A DNA stretch of 64,000 nucleotides, from the NCBI RefSeq assembly GCF_015602705.1, contig NZ_CP059081.1, positions 381,702 to 445,701 of the forward strand, read 5' to 3'. The number at the start of each line of letters is the position of its first letter. The first letter of the stretch is position 1. Position numbers and translations under genes: made by a program. This DNA is from Acinetobacter lwoffii (GTDB lineage Bacteria > Pseudomonadota > Gammaproteobacteria > Pseudomonadales > Moraxellaceae). The notes under the pieces were generated by a model that worked only from the letters and a program-made list of their open reading frames with translations, searched no databases and was not told the origin of the DNA. Shown in pieces: positions 46,881 through 56,655 of the stretch.

Positions 46881-47894
46881 TTAAATCCACTTCTTCCATC
46901 TAAAGTAAATCAATGGCCCGATCAAAAAGCCGATCAAAATAATACTGACCATAATGAAGCTCATGGAGCCTTGTGCAAAAGGCAGAACTTCGGTATTCAT
47001 GCCATAAATACTGGCAATGAGCATCGGCGGTGCAAGCATACTTGGCAGGATCGAGAATCGACGAATCGTATCGTTCTGTTCCGTGTTAATGAATCCGGAC
47101 GTGGTATCGAGCAGGAAGCGCACTTTCTGGAACAGGAAGGCATCATGCTCCACCAGCGAGCGCACATCTTCACTGAGTTCTCGGATATCCGCATCATAAA
47201 TATGACTGCCCAAGGCGCGTGGACGAGACAGGAAAGTCAGAACACGACGTAAATCGATCAGACAGAGCTGCGCTTTACCGAGCATATCTTCCAGTTGAGC
47301 TAGTCGGGTAATCATGTCATCCAGATCAAGAATCTGCTCACGATGGCGATTATTCAACACTTCAGTTGAATATTTCTCTAAATCTTTATGTACATCTTCC
47401 AGAATATCGGCCAGCTCATCCAGTTTGGCTTCGAGCAGGCCCAATAAAATCCAGGTTGGATCTTTATAATCGATTTCATAATCATTACGGCGCGCACGGG
47501 CACGGAAGGCACGAAAGGCCACCAGTTTTTCGCCACGCAAGGTAAAAAGACGGTCCTTATGCAGAATGAATGCTACGGTTTGTACCGTCGCCAGCATGCT
47601 GGATTCATCTTCGTTTTCATTCTCGACCTGATAGTTTTTATTTTTGGTTAAAAAATAGGTGCTGATATGCAAAATACCGTCATCATCACGGTAAAATCGA
47701 GCACTAGAGGAGATATCTTCCAGCGATTTTAAGGTCGGTAAGTTTTGCGCATAGGCATCTAGAATCCATTGCTGCTCTTCTTGTGAAGGTGCAATCAGAT
47801 CAAGCCATACTAAATCTGGATGCAGGTCGAAATCACCGTTAATCGTGATATCTTCTAAGCTACCGCGCTCTGTGGCGTAAAAGGCTTCAAGCAT
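46881..47894 (-). CDS. corA: CorA-family magnesium/divalent-cation channel
   Basis: 337 residues. Large cytoplasmic N-terminal domain with long helices (LAQLEDMLGKAQLCLIDLRRVLTFLSRP), then two C-terminal membrane helices with the pore motif YGMN (in ASIYGMNTEVLPF). GGGAGAAAAG precedes the ATG. The EEQQWILDAYAQNLPTL start and LVWLDLIAP are typical of the Acinetobacter and Pseudomonas branch. Mg2+ uptake is likely; Co2+ or Ni2+ are also carried by the family. Confidence 0.94.
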   Translation of the reverse strand: MLEAFYATERGSLEDITINGDFDLHPDLVWLDLIAPSQEEQQWILDAYAQNLPTLKSLEDISSSARFYRDDDGILHISTYFLTKNKNYQVENENEDESSMLATVQTVAFILHKDRLFTLRGEKLVAFRAFRARARRNDYEIDYKDPTWILLGLLEAKLDELADILEDVHKDLEKYSTEVLNNRHREQILDLDDMITRLAQLEDMLGKAQLCLIDLRRVLTFLSRPRALGSHIYDADIRELSEDVRSLVEHDAFLFQKVRFLLDTTSGFINTEQNDTIRRFSILPSMLAPPMLIASIYGMNTEVLPFAQGSMSFIMVSIILIGFLIGPLIYFRWKKWI

Positions 47895-48043
47895 GCTGTC
47901 TTTTCTCCCTGGCGCAGTATGTGAATTGGAATGGGTGTATTTTAGACAAGGAATTGAATAAAAACACTGATATTAAGCAGTTATTTTTGGAAAAAACGCG
48001 CTTGTAGCGATTTCGTACAATATAGCGTCAATTGGAGAGTGAA

Positions 48044-48637
48044 ATGATGAATTCTATCGCAATTTTTTGTGGTTCAGCACTGGGCTCGGATCCTCTCTAT
48101 GCCCAGATAGCGGAAAAGGTTGGTCAGACCTTGGCAGAAAGGCATCAGACGCTGGTCTATGGCGGTGGTCGCTCCGGTTTAATGGGCATTGTTGCTGATA
48201 GTGCTTTGGCTACTGGTGGCAAGGTGATTGGTGTAATTCCAAGACAGCTGGTCAATCGTGAACTGGCGCATCCGCATATTACCGAGCTATTTGTGGTCGA
48301 TAATATGCATGAACGTAAAACCCGCATGTCGGAACTGGCCCAGGGATTTATTGCCATTCCGGGTGGTGCCGGAACCCTAGAGGAAATTTTTGAACAATGG
48401 ACCTGGGCACAGTTGGGAATTCATAAAAAGCCTTGTGCTTTTTTAAATGTAGATGGTTTCTATGATGATTTACTCAAATTTATCTATATGACGACTGAGA
48501 AAGGTTTTACTAAAGCGCGCTTTAGCGATGCTTTAATTGTGAGTGATAATCTGGATGATATTTTGCGCCAATTTGAAAGTTATCAGCCGCCTGAAGCGAA
48601 ATGGGGTATGGTCGATCAGACCGATCTTGTAAAATAA
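48044..48637 (+). CDS. LOG-family nucleoside-5'-monophosphate phosphoribohydrolase
   Basis: 197 residues from the ATG at 48044 (GGAG six bases upstream; a TTG at 48032 would add four). Family motifs: YGGGRSGLMGIVADSAL (about 40-56) and PGGAGTLEEIFEQWTWAQLG (about 108-127). Often mis-annotated lysine decarboxylase; the family cleaves nucleoside monophosphates to the free base (cytokinin-activating type). AATATAG lies upstream but no clear promoter. Confidence 0.9.
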   Translation: MMNSIAIFCGSALGSDPLYAQIAEKVGQTLAERHQTLVYGGGRSGLMGIVADSALATGGKVIGVIPRQLVNRELAHPHITELFVVDNMHERKTRMSELAQGFIAIPGGAGTLEEIFEQWTWAQLGIHKKPCAFLNVDGFYDDLLKFIYMTTEKGFTKARFSDALIVSDNLDDILRQFESYQPPEAKWGMVDQTDLVK

Positions 48638-48667
48638 GCTGTCCACAGCATGATTTGTAGAAAATAA

Positions 48668-49069
48668 ATGAAAGTGATTACGGTGGCTGCGGCCATTATT
48701 TTAAATGAGGCGCAGCAACTGCTGGTGGTTCGTAAAAAAGGGACGTCCTGCTTTATGCAGGTCGGTGGCAAACTGGAGCCAAATGAAGCACCAGAAGCAA
48801 CGATGTTGCGTGAAATTCAGGAAGAAATTGGCACACAGGCACAGATTCAGCAATTCATTGGGCGTTTTGAAACCCAGACGGCGAATGAGCCTGATCATCA
48901 ACTGGTGAGTTATGTCTATTGGGTCAGTCTGGATCAAGCGCCAAAAATTGAAGCGGAAATTGCTGAAATGAAATGGATAGATCTGGACGAAAAGCAGTTC
49001 TTGCTGGCACCCTTGACCACCGAAATTGTCATTCCATGGGTGAAGTCACAGTTACTTGCTCAGGCGTAA
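48668..49069 (+). CDS. Nudix hydrolase
   Basis: 133 residues. The Nudix box GX5EX7REUXEEXGU is seen as GKLEPNEAPEATMLREIQEEIG (split here as GKLEPNE and REIQEEIG, about 38-59). The TVAAAIILNEAQQLLVVRKKG start and SYVYWVSL strand complete the fold. Cleaves a nucleoside diphosphate linked to another group; the substrate is unknown. Starts 30 bases after the LOG gene, and the next gene (comF) is convergent four bases past its stop. Confidence 0.9.
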   Translation: MKVITVAAAIILNEAQQLLVVRKKGTSCFMQVGGKLEPNEAPEATMLREIQEEIGTQAQIQQFIGRFETQTANEPDHQLVSYVYWVSLDQAPKIEAEIAEMKWIDLDEKQFLLAPLTTEIVIPWVKSQLLAQA

Positions 49070-49073
49070 ATGT

Positions 49074-49709
49074 TCAGATTCCCGCACCGGCCAGACAGGC
49101 CGCATAAACTTTTTGACAACCCAGTTGTTCAAGTGTTTGGCTCAGTGCCCGAATCGAGCTGCCAGTCGTGACGACATCATCGATAATCAGCACCCGACGA
49201 TACCGCAGCTTGGAAATCGTGCTGACCTGGAATTGTGACTGGATGTCTTCAATCCGCTCCAGCCGGCTTAAGCCCTTTTGCGAGTGTTGTTTCAGTCGTT
49301 GAACAGGTTGCCAGATGGGTACATTCAGCTGTTTCGCCACATGTTTTGCCAGCACCAGAGATTGATTATACCCGCGCTCGGCCAGACGCTCATTCGAGAT
49401 CGGCATCGGTACTATCGCACTGACTTTAGGTAGGTCTAAACTTAACAGCACACCTGCCAGTAAATTTTGCAAATGCAGCTTCTGTTCATATTTAAACAGT
49501 TGAATCAGCCGGTCCATCGGGTAAGCATAATCGCAGGCAATCTGGAACTGCATTTCCTGCCGTTGAATGGTTTGATGTGCCCAGGGTAATTGTCGCCAGC
49601 AATCTTCACAGACTGAATGAATGGACTGATGATCGGTCAGACAGAGCTGGCAGGGCTGTAAGCGGGTCAGCCAGGATTTTCCATGTTGCAGTAATTTAAA
49701 CATAGGCAT
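49074..49709 (-). CDS. comF: ComF-family phosphoribosyltransferase-like protein
   Basis: 211 residues from the ATG at 49709 (or 205 from the ATG at 49703). N-terminal zinc-binding pair CQLC...CEDCW (about 20-40), then a PRTase fold with AIVPMPISNERLAERGYNQSL and VLIIDDVVTTGSS (PRPP loop). ComF acts in DNA uptake in competent bacteria, and Acinetobacter is naturally competent. It overlaps the end of recG by up to 14 bases, implying coupled translation. Confidence 0.9.
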   Translation of the reverse strand: MPMFKLLQHGKSWLTRLQPCQLCLTDHQSIHSVCEDCWRQLPWAHQTIQRQEMQFQIACDYAYPMDRLIQLFKYEQKLHLQNLLAGVLLSLDLPKVSAIVPMPISNERLAERGYNQSLVLAKHVAKQLNVPIWQPVQRLKQHSQKGLSRLERIEDIQSQFQVSTISKLRYRRVLIIDDVVTTGSSIRALSQTLEQLGCQKVYAACLAGAGI

Positions 49710-51741
49710 AGCGCGGTGCTTCCGGTAGCCAGCGTTGCAATAATGCTTCGGCCTGATCGGGATAATCCTTGAGCATCTGCTGAGCCACATAATGTGCCTG
49801 ATTGAGCAGGTGATCATCACGTTCAAGTTTGGCCACACGGAAATTCATGTCCCCGGTCTGTTTGGTCCCGAGCAGCTCACCCGGGCCACGTAACTCCAGA
49901 TCTTTCTCGGCAATCATAAAACCATCATTGGTTTCGCGCATGATTCTTAAACGTTCCTGACCATTTTGCGAAAGTGGATGCTTATACAGCAGGGCACAGA
50001 AGCTGGCTTTGGCGCCACGACCGACTCGGCCACGTAGCTGATGCAATTGAGATAGACCCAGACGCTCGGCATTTTCAATCACCATAATGGAGGCATTGGG
50101 TACATCGACGCCGACTTCGATCACGGTGGTGGCAATCAGGAGCTGTAATTCATTATTTTTAAACTGCTGCATTACCGCCTGTTTTTCATCGGCTTTCATC
50201 TTGCCATGTACCAGTCCGATATTCAGCGCAGGAAAGCGCTCGCGAATTTCGGCAAAGGTCGCTTCTGCGGCCTGAGCATCCAGGGTTTCGGACTGTTCTA
50301 CCAGTGTACACACCCAATATGCCTGCTTACCTTCAGCACAGTTGCTGGCAATCCGTTGCAAGACTTCTTCGCGTCGATCTAATGGAATGGTCACGGTCTG
50401 AATCGGGGTACGGCCCGGCGGCAGCTCGTCAATCACCGAGGTATCCAGATCACCATAGGCAGACATGGCCAGTGTGCGGGGAATCGGAGTCGCAGTCATC
50501 ACCAGTTGATGCGGAGACATACCATCTAGCCCTTTATTTCTGAGTGCAAGGCGCTGATCCACACCAAAGCGGTGCTGTTCATCAATAATCACCAGACCCA
50601 GTTTGGCAAACTCGACATTTTCCTGAAACAGGGCATGCGTTCCGATCACCAGATGGGCGCTGCCATCCCGAATCACCTGTTCCGCTGCGGCGCGAGCTTT
50701 ACCTTTTTGCTTGCCGGAAAGCCAGGCCACATTTAAGCCCAAAGGCTCAAACCAGCGTTTAAAATTCAGATAATGCTGCTCGGCCAGAATCTCGGTCGGT
50801 GCCATCAATGCAACTTGCCAGCCTTCTTCCAGTGCATGGCAAGCTGCAACACCAGCCACCAGGGTTTTACCCGCGCCGACATCGCCTTGCACCAGACGCA
50901 ACATCGGTTTATTGCTTTTTAAATCCTGCACGATTTCTCTGGATACACGTTTTTGCGCACTGGTCATTTCAAAAGCCAGACTGGCTAAGAGCTGTTTGGC
51001 ATAGGTTTTACTGGGCGCAAATGAAGGCGCTTTGACTTGCTGAATAAAGGCCCGACGTGTCAATAAACTGATCTGATGCGCTACTAGTTCTTCAAAGATC
51101 AGGCGCTGCTGTGCAGGATGTGAGCCTTGTGCTAGTTGCAGCATATTGGCATTGACTGGCGGGTGATGGATATATTCCAGTGCCTGTTTCAGTGCATAAC
51201 CATTGCTAAATTTTGCTGGCAGTAGTTCAGGCAGATGGTCGCTGTATTGAGCCAAGGCCTGCTGAATATAATCCCGTATTTTGGGTTGGGTCAGGCCTTC
51301 AGTCGCAGGGTAAATCGCCGTGAGCTGGGTTTGAGGTAAAGGTGTGTCCTCAGTAATGACTTGCAGTTCGGGATGATACATTTCCAGACCGCGCGCACCG
51401 ACCCGCACTTCACCAAAAATTCTTAAACGGTTACCCAGTTTGCAGCGGTCAGTAATACCTTTATAGATATGATAAAAACGTAAAGTAACCTTGCCAAAAT
51501 CATCATCCAGCAGCACAGCCATAGATTTGCGTTTACCGGGTGGAAAATCTACACCTTTAACGATCCCTTCCAGCAGATAACTGCGTCCCACGCTCAATTG
51601 ATTCATAGGAATGATCGTGCTACGGTCTTCATAGTCACGTGGTAGATGAAAAAGCAAATCATCAGTATTGAAGATATTTAGTTTTTCGAGTAATGCAGCG
51701 GCGGCATTGCCAACGCCTTGTAACTGATGGACTGCAGCCAT
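49696..51741 (-). CDS. recG: ATP-dependent DNA helicase RecG
   Basis: Branch-migration helicase for stalled forks and Holliday junctions. 681 residues. N-terminal wedge/OB domain (YLLEGIVKGVDFPPGKRKS), Walker A GDVGAGKT, DEQHRFGV (DEAH-like), TATPIPRTLAM, VHGKMKADEK and LHQLRGRVGRG. The C-terminal TGDMNFRVAKLERDD is typical. Divergent from the epimerase-like gene at 51775 with only 33 bases between starts. Confidence 0.97.
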   Translation of the reverse strand: MAAVHQLQGVGNAAAALLEKLNIFNTDDLLFHLPRDYEDRSTIIPMNQLSVGRSYLLEGIVKGVDFPPGKRKSMAVLLDDDFGKVTLRFYHIYKGITDRCKLGNRLRIFGEVRVGARGLEMYHPELQVITEDTPLPQTQLTAIYPATEGLTQPKIRDYIQQALAQYSDHLPELLPAKFSNGYALKQALEYIHHPPVNANMLQLAQGSHPAQQRLIFEELVAHQISLLTRRAFIQQVKAPSFAPSKTYAKQLLASLAFEMTSAQKRVSREIVQDLKSNKPMLRLVQGDVGAGKTLVAGVAACHALEEGWQVALMAPTEILAEQHYLNFKRWFEPLGLNVAWLSGKQKGKARAAAEQVIRDGSAHLVIGTHALFQENVEFAKLGLVIIDEQHRFGVDQRLALRNKGLDGMSPHQLVMTATPIPRTLAMSAYGDLDTSVIDELPPGRTPIQTVTIPLDRREEVLQRIASNCAEGKQAYWVCTLVEQSETLDAQAAEATFAEIRERFPALNIGLVHGKMKADEKQAVMQQFKNNELQLLIATTVIEVGVDVPNASIMVIENAERLGLSQLHQLRGRVGRGAKASFCALLYKHPLSQNGQERLRIMRETNDGFMIAEKDLELRGPGELLGTKQTGDMNFRVAKLERDDHLLNQAHYVAQQMLKDYPDQAEALLQRWLPEAPRYAYV

Positions 51742-51774
51742 GTCCCCTCAACCAGATTTGTGATTCGGTGCTCA

Positions 51775-52578
51775 ATGCATATTTTATTTATCGGTTATGG
51801 TAAAACATCCCGACGTGTGGCTAAACAACTATTTGAGCAAGGTCATCAAATTAGCACAATTAGCCAGAGTCCCAAAACAGATTCATTCGCAACTCATCTG
51901 ATTCAGGATGTGCATCAACTGGATTTAACTGCAGTTACCCCAGTTGATTGGGTCTATGTATTACTTAGTCCAGAACAAAGTACGGTTGAAGGCTATCAGC
52001 AAACCTATCTGGATTCGGTTCAATCTATTGTGGCTGCCTTGAAACAGCATCCGGTGAAACGGATTGTGGTGGTGTCATCCACCCGGGTCTATGGGCAAGA
52101 TACCGTTGGAATCGTAGATGACGAAACTAAAATTCACCCAATTGATGCTCAGGGCAAAATCTTGCAGCAGATGGAGCAGGCTTATTTCGCTGCTTATCCT
52201 GAGCAATGTACGATCATTCGTCCGAGCGGCATTTACGGTACTTCAGTAATACGCCTGCAGAAAATGGCCGCCTCGATGTTGAGATATCCGAATCTGCATT
52301 GGTCCAACCGGATTCATGTTGAAGATTTATCACGTTTCTTATCACATATGATTCACGTGGAACATCCTGAAAGGTCTTATATTGTGACTGATAACCGGCC
52401 AAAATTAATGCATGAAATATTGCAATGGTTCCAACAACAGATGGGACTTCCTTTGCTGCAAGTAGAAAGCGAACAGGTGACAGGTAAGAAACTTTATGCG
52501 ACTCGAATGCAGAAAATGGGATTTGAGTTAGAGCATCCAGATTGTTATGAGGATTATTTGGAGTTGATGGAAAAATAA
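51775..52578 (+). CDS. NAD(P)-dependent nucleotide-sugar-epimerase-like protein (YeeZ-type SDR)
   Basis: 267 residues from the ATG at 51775 (an in-frame ATG at 51727 lies inside the recG start and would add 16). Rossmann motif FIGYGKTSRRVAKQL (about 5-19), SSTRVYGQ with the Tyr of the SDR core, and IIRPSGIYG. The extended-SDR Lys is not in a standard YxxxK position in what I can see, so an atypical SDR like YeeZ is the best match. Substrate unknown. Confidence 0.82.
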   Translation: MHILFIGYGKTSRRVAKQLFEQGHQISTISQSPKTDSFATHLIQDVHQLDLTAVTPVDWVYVLLSPEQSTVEGYQQTYLDSVQSIVAALKQHPVKRIVVVSSTRVYGQDTVGIVDDETKIHPIDAQGKILQQMEQAYFAAYPEQCTIIRPSGIYGTSVIRLQKMAASMLRYPNLHWSNRIHVEDLSRFLSHMIHVEHPERSYIVTDNRPKLMHEILQWFQQQMGLPLLQVESEQVTGKKLYATRMQKMGFELEHPDCYEDYLELMEK

Positions 52579-52586
52579 TCTTTAGC

Positions 52587-52755
52587 CCCTTCTTTTAAAA
52601 GAGGAACATTCCTCCTTTTCTCGAAGGGGAGAGGGAGGATTAAATTCCCTCTCCTTTTAGGAGAGGGCTAGGGAGAGGTGGAGAATTTTTTGAACATTTT
52701 TCCTCATCTCCCTTGCGAAGCAGTGCTTTTCACCGCGGAGGGAGAAGGAGCTTAG
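52587..52755. repeat. CCCTCTCC-type repeat cluster, copy 3
   Basis: Module A at 52645-52678 differs from copy 1 by one base (GGGAGAGG for GGGTGAGG). It is flanked on the left by a GAGGAA/TTCCTC hairpin with AAAAG/CTTTT continuation (52594-52616) and on the right by a CATCTCCC...GGGAG region. It fills most of the space between the epimerase-like gene and plsB, whose ends converge. Confidence 0.8.
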
Positions 52756-52769
52756 GGGCTTAAATAATC

Positions 52770-55337
52770 TTACTTCTTCTTCCGCTTCGCACGTTTCTTG
52801 GCTTGTTCAGCTGCAACTGCATCCAGGGCTTCTTTCAGTTCTTCATCCGTAAAGTCGGTGATGTGGTGCAGCATCTGTAACTTCACCTCATCCAGTACCA
52901 GATCCGCATATTGCGCCACATTGGTCAGCTGCTCATCAAAGACAATGGCATTGTCTTCATTGGTACACAGATAACCTTTTTGGGTTAAGACTTTAATAAA
53001 GCTCTGGAATAAGGCTTTATCGAAGAACTCTGGTGAGTTGAACTCGTACAGCACAGACAGGCGCTGACCGACCAGATAACTCAGCTCTTCAACCTGACGG
53101 GTCGAGATATTGCCAGAACCACGCTGGGTAATCAGTGCCAAAGTCATGTAATAACGTTCCAGACTTTGAGTCACGGGTGCAGCCAGAACTTCGAGCTGAT
53201 GATGGACTTCAGTATTGGGTGCCGGAGTAAGCAGATTTTCACCATCTTGCGTGATCAGTTTGGCAGAAATCAAGTTATCAATATGCGCATTGACTTGATC
53301 CTGAATCTCATCTTCACGCCATTTTAAAAACAGCTCTGCTTTTAGGAATGGGTACAGGGTGCTGCTGATGTTGACGACATCATCACGGCGAATCGTTCCA
53401 TTGTGTTCAGCCAGTGCTGCAATCAATGACGGAAGCACAAAGGAATGCACGATATTGTTACGGAAATAAGTCAGCAAAACTGCCTGATTATCTTCAATGG
53501 CAATGATATCGCCCAGCACATGTTTTACCCGCTTGATCAGTTTCAGCTTCATTGCATAGGCAATAATTTCTTTGCCTGAAAGCGGTGTAACTTCCATCCG
53601 TTCATCATAAGGTAATGCCGCCAGCAGGGTACGATAAGTATCAAGCTGCTTGATACAGATTTCTTCATCCAGCGTATGTTTTGGCGTGGCCAACAGGATC
53701 AATGATAATAGCGATACCGGATTGATCACCACTGCACGGTTGATATTTTCCAGAATCGCTTGCGCAGAGCTGTTTACTGCATCAGAAACTGCTTGTGGAA
53801 TTGGATCATCGTTCTTTTCAATTTTAATATTTTCTGCGCCATGCTGTTTCAGGATGTCATCCAGAAATACCGGCTCACCAAAATTCAGATGCACTTTACC
53901 GAAAATGCGTTCAATTTTGCGCAGGGTTTTGACAATACCAAAAATAGATTCGGCTTCTTTCGGCTTGCCGCTCATCTCACCGACATAAGTGCCGCCTTCC
54001 ATCAGGCGTTCATAACCGATATAGGTCGGTACAAAGACAATCGGCTTGGCCTTGCCGCGTAAATGACCATGCACGGTCATCGCCAGCATCCCAGTTTTAG
54101 GTGGTAGCAAACGACCAGTACGTGAACGACCACCTTCGATAAAGTATTCCAGTGGGGTATTACGTGACAGAACGCTATATAAATATTCTTTAAAGACTGT
54201 GGTATAGAGTGCATTGCCACCGAAAGTACGGCGGATAAAGAAGGCACCGCCACCACGTAAAATCTGACCCACAAAAGGCATGTTCAGGTTATCGCCCGCA
54301 GCGATATACGGCACCATCAAGCCACGACGATAGATCACATAAGACAATAACAAATAGTCGATGTGACTGCGGTGACATGGGGTATAGACAATCTCATAAT
54401 CTTTGGCCAGTTCACGCACGGTACTGAAATTATGTACTTCCACGCCGTCATAGAGCTGAGTCCATAAGCGGGTCAGGGCTTTATCGGCAAAACGTACAGT
54501 CGAATGAGAATAATCGGAAACAATTTCGTTCAGATAACCAATGGCACGACGTTCAGATTCCAGCATCGAGATTTTACTGCGAATACTGTCATTGCGAATC
54601 GCAGCCTGTACATCTGGCGATTTGATGAGACTGTGCATGACATTACGGCGATCGGACAGGTCGGGCCCGAGAATGACTTCGCGCTGACCATCCAGATAAT
54701 CATTTAAAGTGCTAACAATATAAGTTGCTGGCGCTGAATTTGGATGCGTTTCTTTGGCATGCTCAATCATGGCACGTAAAGACTGGGGTTCGTGAAACTC
54801 TAAATAAGACTGACGGCCATGCAGACCGATATTGACCAGTTGCTTGACCCGGCTTGGCGTAGACCAGGTATCGGTAAATAGCAGTTTGAACCAGGAATCT
54901 TCTTTTTCAGGTTCACGTCCCCAAAGCACCGTGACTGGTACCAATTCCACATCTAGTTCAGGATGTTGTTCCAGGATTTCAATCAGGCGTAACAGGCGCG
55001 GCGGAAACGCATGCGGCGGTGAGCTGAGCAGGTTATTTTCATCATGATGCTGTAAAAACAGCAGCGAAGCTTTTTCCTTACTATTGCCCAGTTGCATTGG
55101 ATCGAGCGCAGCTGGCAACTTTAAACGGCGGGTTTCTGCATCGACGACCAGCGCATTACTACGCGAATGGTTCTGTAAAACGTAGCAGACCAGCTTTCGC
55201 GATTCTGTTGCAGTCTGATCAGGTTCAGGTGCTGTCACTTCACTTGGTACTTCCCCAAGAACATGAGGGGTAACCACAAGATCAAGTAGCTTACTTGAAA
55301 GCTTGCGATACATTTGACCAAAGCCATTCTTGGACAT
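52770..55337 (-). CDS. plsB: Glycerol-3-phosphate 1-O-acyltransferase PlsB
   Basis: First acylation in phospholipid synthesis at the inner membrane. 855 residues, somewhat longer than E. coli PlsB (807). Catalytic HX4D in CHRSHIDYLLL, then the other acyltransferase blocks FFIRRTF, FIEGGRSRTGRLLPPK and VFVPTYIGYE. The C-terminus ends in a basic run KKRAKRKKK. TTAGGAGCAGCT precedes the ATG. It stands alone, divergent from tesB. Confidence 0.97.
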   Translation of the reverse strand: MSKNGFGQMYRKLSSKLLDLVVTPHVLGEVPSEVTAPEPDQTATESRKLVCYVLQNHSRSNALVVDAETRRLKLPAALDPMQLGNSKEKASLLFLQHHDENNLLSSPPHAFPPRLLRLIEILEQHPELDVELVPVTVLWGREPEKEDSWFKLLFTDTWSTPSRVKQLVNIGLHGRQSYLEFHEPQSLRAMIEHAKETHPNSAPATYIVSTLNDYLDGQREVILGPDLSDRRNVMHSLIKSPDVQAAIRNDSIRSKISMLESERRAIGYLNEIVSDYSHSTVRFADKALTRLWTQLYDGVEVHNFSTVRELAKDYEIVYTPCHRSHIDYLLLSYVIYRRGLMVPYIAAGDNLNMPFVGQILRGGGAFFIRRTFGGNALYTTVFKEYLYSVLSRNTPLEYFIEGGRSRTGRLLPPKTGMLAMTVHGHLRGKAKPIVFVPTYIGYERLMEGGTYVGEMSGKPKEAESIFGIVKTLRKIERIFGKVHLNFGEPVFLDDILKQHGAENIKIEKNDDPIPQAVSDAVNSSAQAILENINRAVVINPVSLLSLILLATPKHTLDEEICIKQLDTYRTLLAALPYDERMEVTPLSGKEIIAYAMKLKLIKRVKHVLGDIIAIEDNQAVLLTYFRNNIVHSFVLPSLIAALAEHNGTIRRDDVVNISSTLYPFLKAELFLKWREDEIQDQVNAHIDNLISAKLITQDGENLLTPAPNTEVHHQLEVLAAPVTQSLERYYMTLALITQRGSGNISTRQVEELSYLVGQRLSVLYEFNSPEFFDKALFQSFIKVLTQKGYLCTNEDNAIVFDEQLTNVAQYADLVLDEVKLQMLHHITDFTDEELKEALDAVAAEQAKKRAKRKKK

Positions 55338-55622
55338 AGCTGCTCCTAATTTTACTGACCAAAACCACAGGACTTCTGAGGGGGGTTATTTTTGCGGGTT
55401 TCCAAAGCGAAACCATATATCTTTTTTTAACAACTTCAACAGAAGTGCTCTAATTTTAGCGTGAAAGCAGATGCTTTTCCTAGTCACTTATGACATCAGT
55501 ATGACAGAACAGTCATGCAATCTTTAGAGTTTCGGTCTGATTTTGTGGCAGAATATTCCAGATTAATTATTTAGATCTGTTTTTCCATTTTTGGGATATC
55601 TCCAATATTACGTAGGTTGCTT

Positions 55623-56495
55623 ATGAATGCCTTAACACAGGAACTGGTCGAGCTGCTCAGCTTGGAAAAGTTAGAAGAAAACATTTTTCGGGGAATCAGC
55701 CGTAATCTGGTGGGCAAGCGCGTGTTTGGTGGGCAGGTTTTAGGGCAGGCACTCCGCGCTGCGTCTTATACCACAGACCGTCCGGCACACTCGTTACATG
55801 CCTATTTTCTGTTTGGTGGAGATGTCAATGCACCGATTGTTTATGAAGTGGATCGTATCCGTGACGGCAAGAGCTTTGTCAGCCGTCAAGTACGTGCGAT
55901 TCAGCATGGTCGCACTATTTTTATGTGTATGGTGTCTTTTGCGCATCAGGAAGAAGGTCTCAATTACCAGATTTCAGAGCCGGAATATCCGCCAGCAGAA
56001 AGCCTGAAAAATGAAGCAGAACTGATCAAACAAATGATTGAGTTTATTCCGGAAAATGTCCGTGCGTCTTTCACCCGTGATCGTCATGTCGAGATTCGCC
56101 CGATCAATCCGCAAAATCCGTTTCAGCCGCAACCGGAAGCGCCGTCTTATGCGCACTATATCCGTACGCATGACCGTATTGCTGCAGAAGTCGATCAGAT
56201 CTCCTTGCATCAGGCTATTGCTGCTTTCTATTCTGATTTTACCTTGATGACCACAGCGCTTCGTCCACATGGTCTGAGCTATATCTCGCCAAGTTTGCAA
56301 TGTGCCAGTATTGACCATGCCATGTACTTCCATAAACCGTTCCGTGCGGATGAGTGGATGCTTTACGATATGGATGCCACCCAAAGCGCCAGTTCGCGCG
56401 GCCTGAATTTTGGCCGGATGTGGCAGAACGGCGAGCTGGTCTGCAGTACCTCTCAGGAAGGCCTGATCCGCTTACGTGAAATCGAAACGCAGTAA
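55623..56495 (+). CDS. tesB: Acyl-CoA thioesterase II
   Basis: Hydrolyses acyl-CoAs. 290 residues from the ATG at 55623 (AGG nine bases upstream; a TTG at 55617 would add two). Double hotdog fold with the TesB blocks FGGQVLGQALRAAS, RDGKSFVSRQVRAIQ, AFYSDFTLM (catalytic Asp) and STSQEGLIR (catalytic Gln). A terminator follows. Divergent from plsB, which is a plausible lipid-metabolism pairing without evidence for common control. Confidence 0.95.
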   Translation: MNALTQELVELLSLEKLEENIFRGISRNLVGKRVFGGQVLGQALRAASYTTDRPAHSLHAYFLFGGDVNAPIVYEVDRIRDGKSFVSRQVRAIQHGRTIFMCMVSFAHQEEGLNYQISEPEYPPAESLKNEAELIKQMIEFIPENVRASFTRDRHVEIRPINPQNPFQPQPEAPSYAHYIRTHDRIAAEVDQISLHQAIAAFYSDFTLMTTALRPHGLSYISPSLQCASIDHAMYFHKPFRADEWMLYDMDATQSASSRGLNFGRMWQNGELVCSTSQEGLIRLREIETQ

Positions 56496-56508
56496 TTTTT
56501 TCTTGCTC

Positions 56509-56537
56509 AAAAAGCCGAATCCTAGATTGGGTTTTTT
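56509..56537 (+). terminator. Terminator of tesB
   Basis: AAAAAGCCGAATC/GATTGGGTTTTTT with loop CTA (one mismatch, one G-T pair), followed by T residues, 13 bases past the stop codon. Confidence 0.75.
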
Positions 56538-56655
56538 GTTTTTAAGCCGGATGAAAAAGGCCATTTGATGCCATGCTTCAACCATGCGTTTATAAAATAT
56601 TACTCGATTCTATAGACACTGCATGGCATAGTGCGGCTTAAGATCAATATTAAAA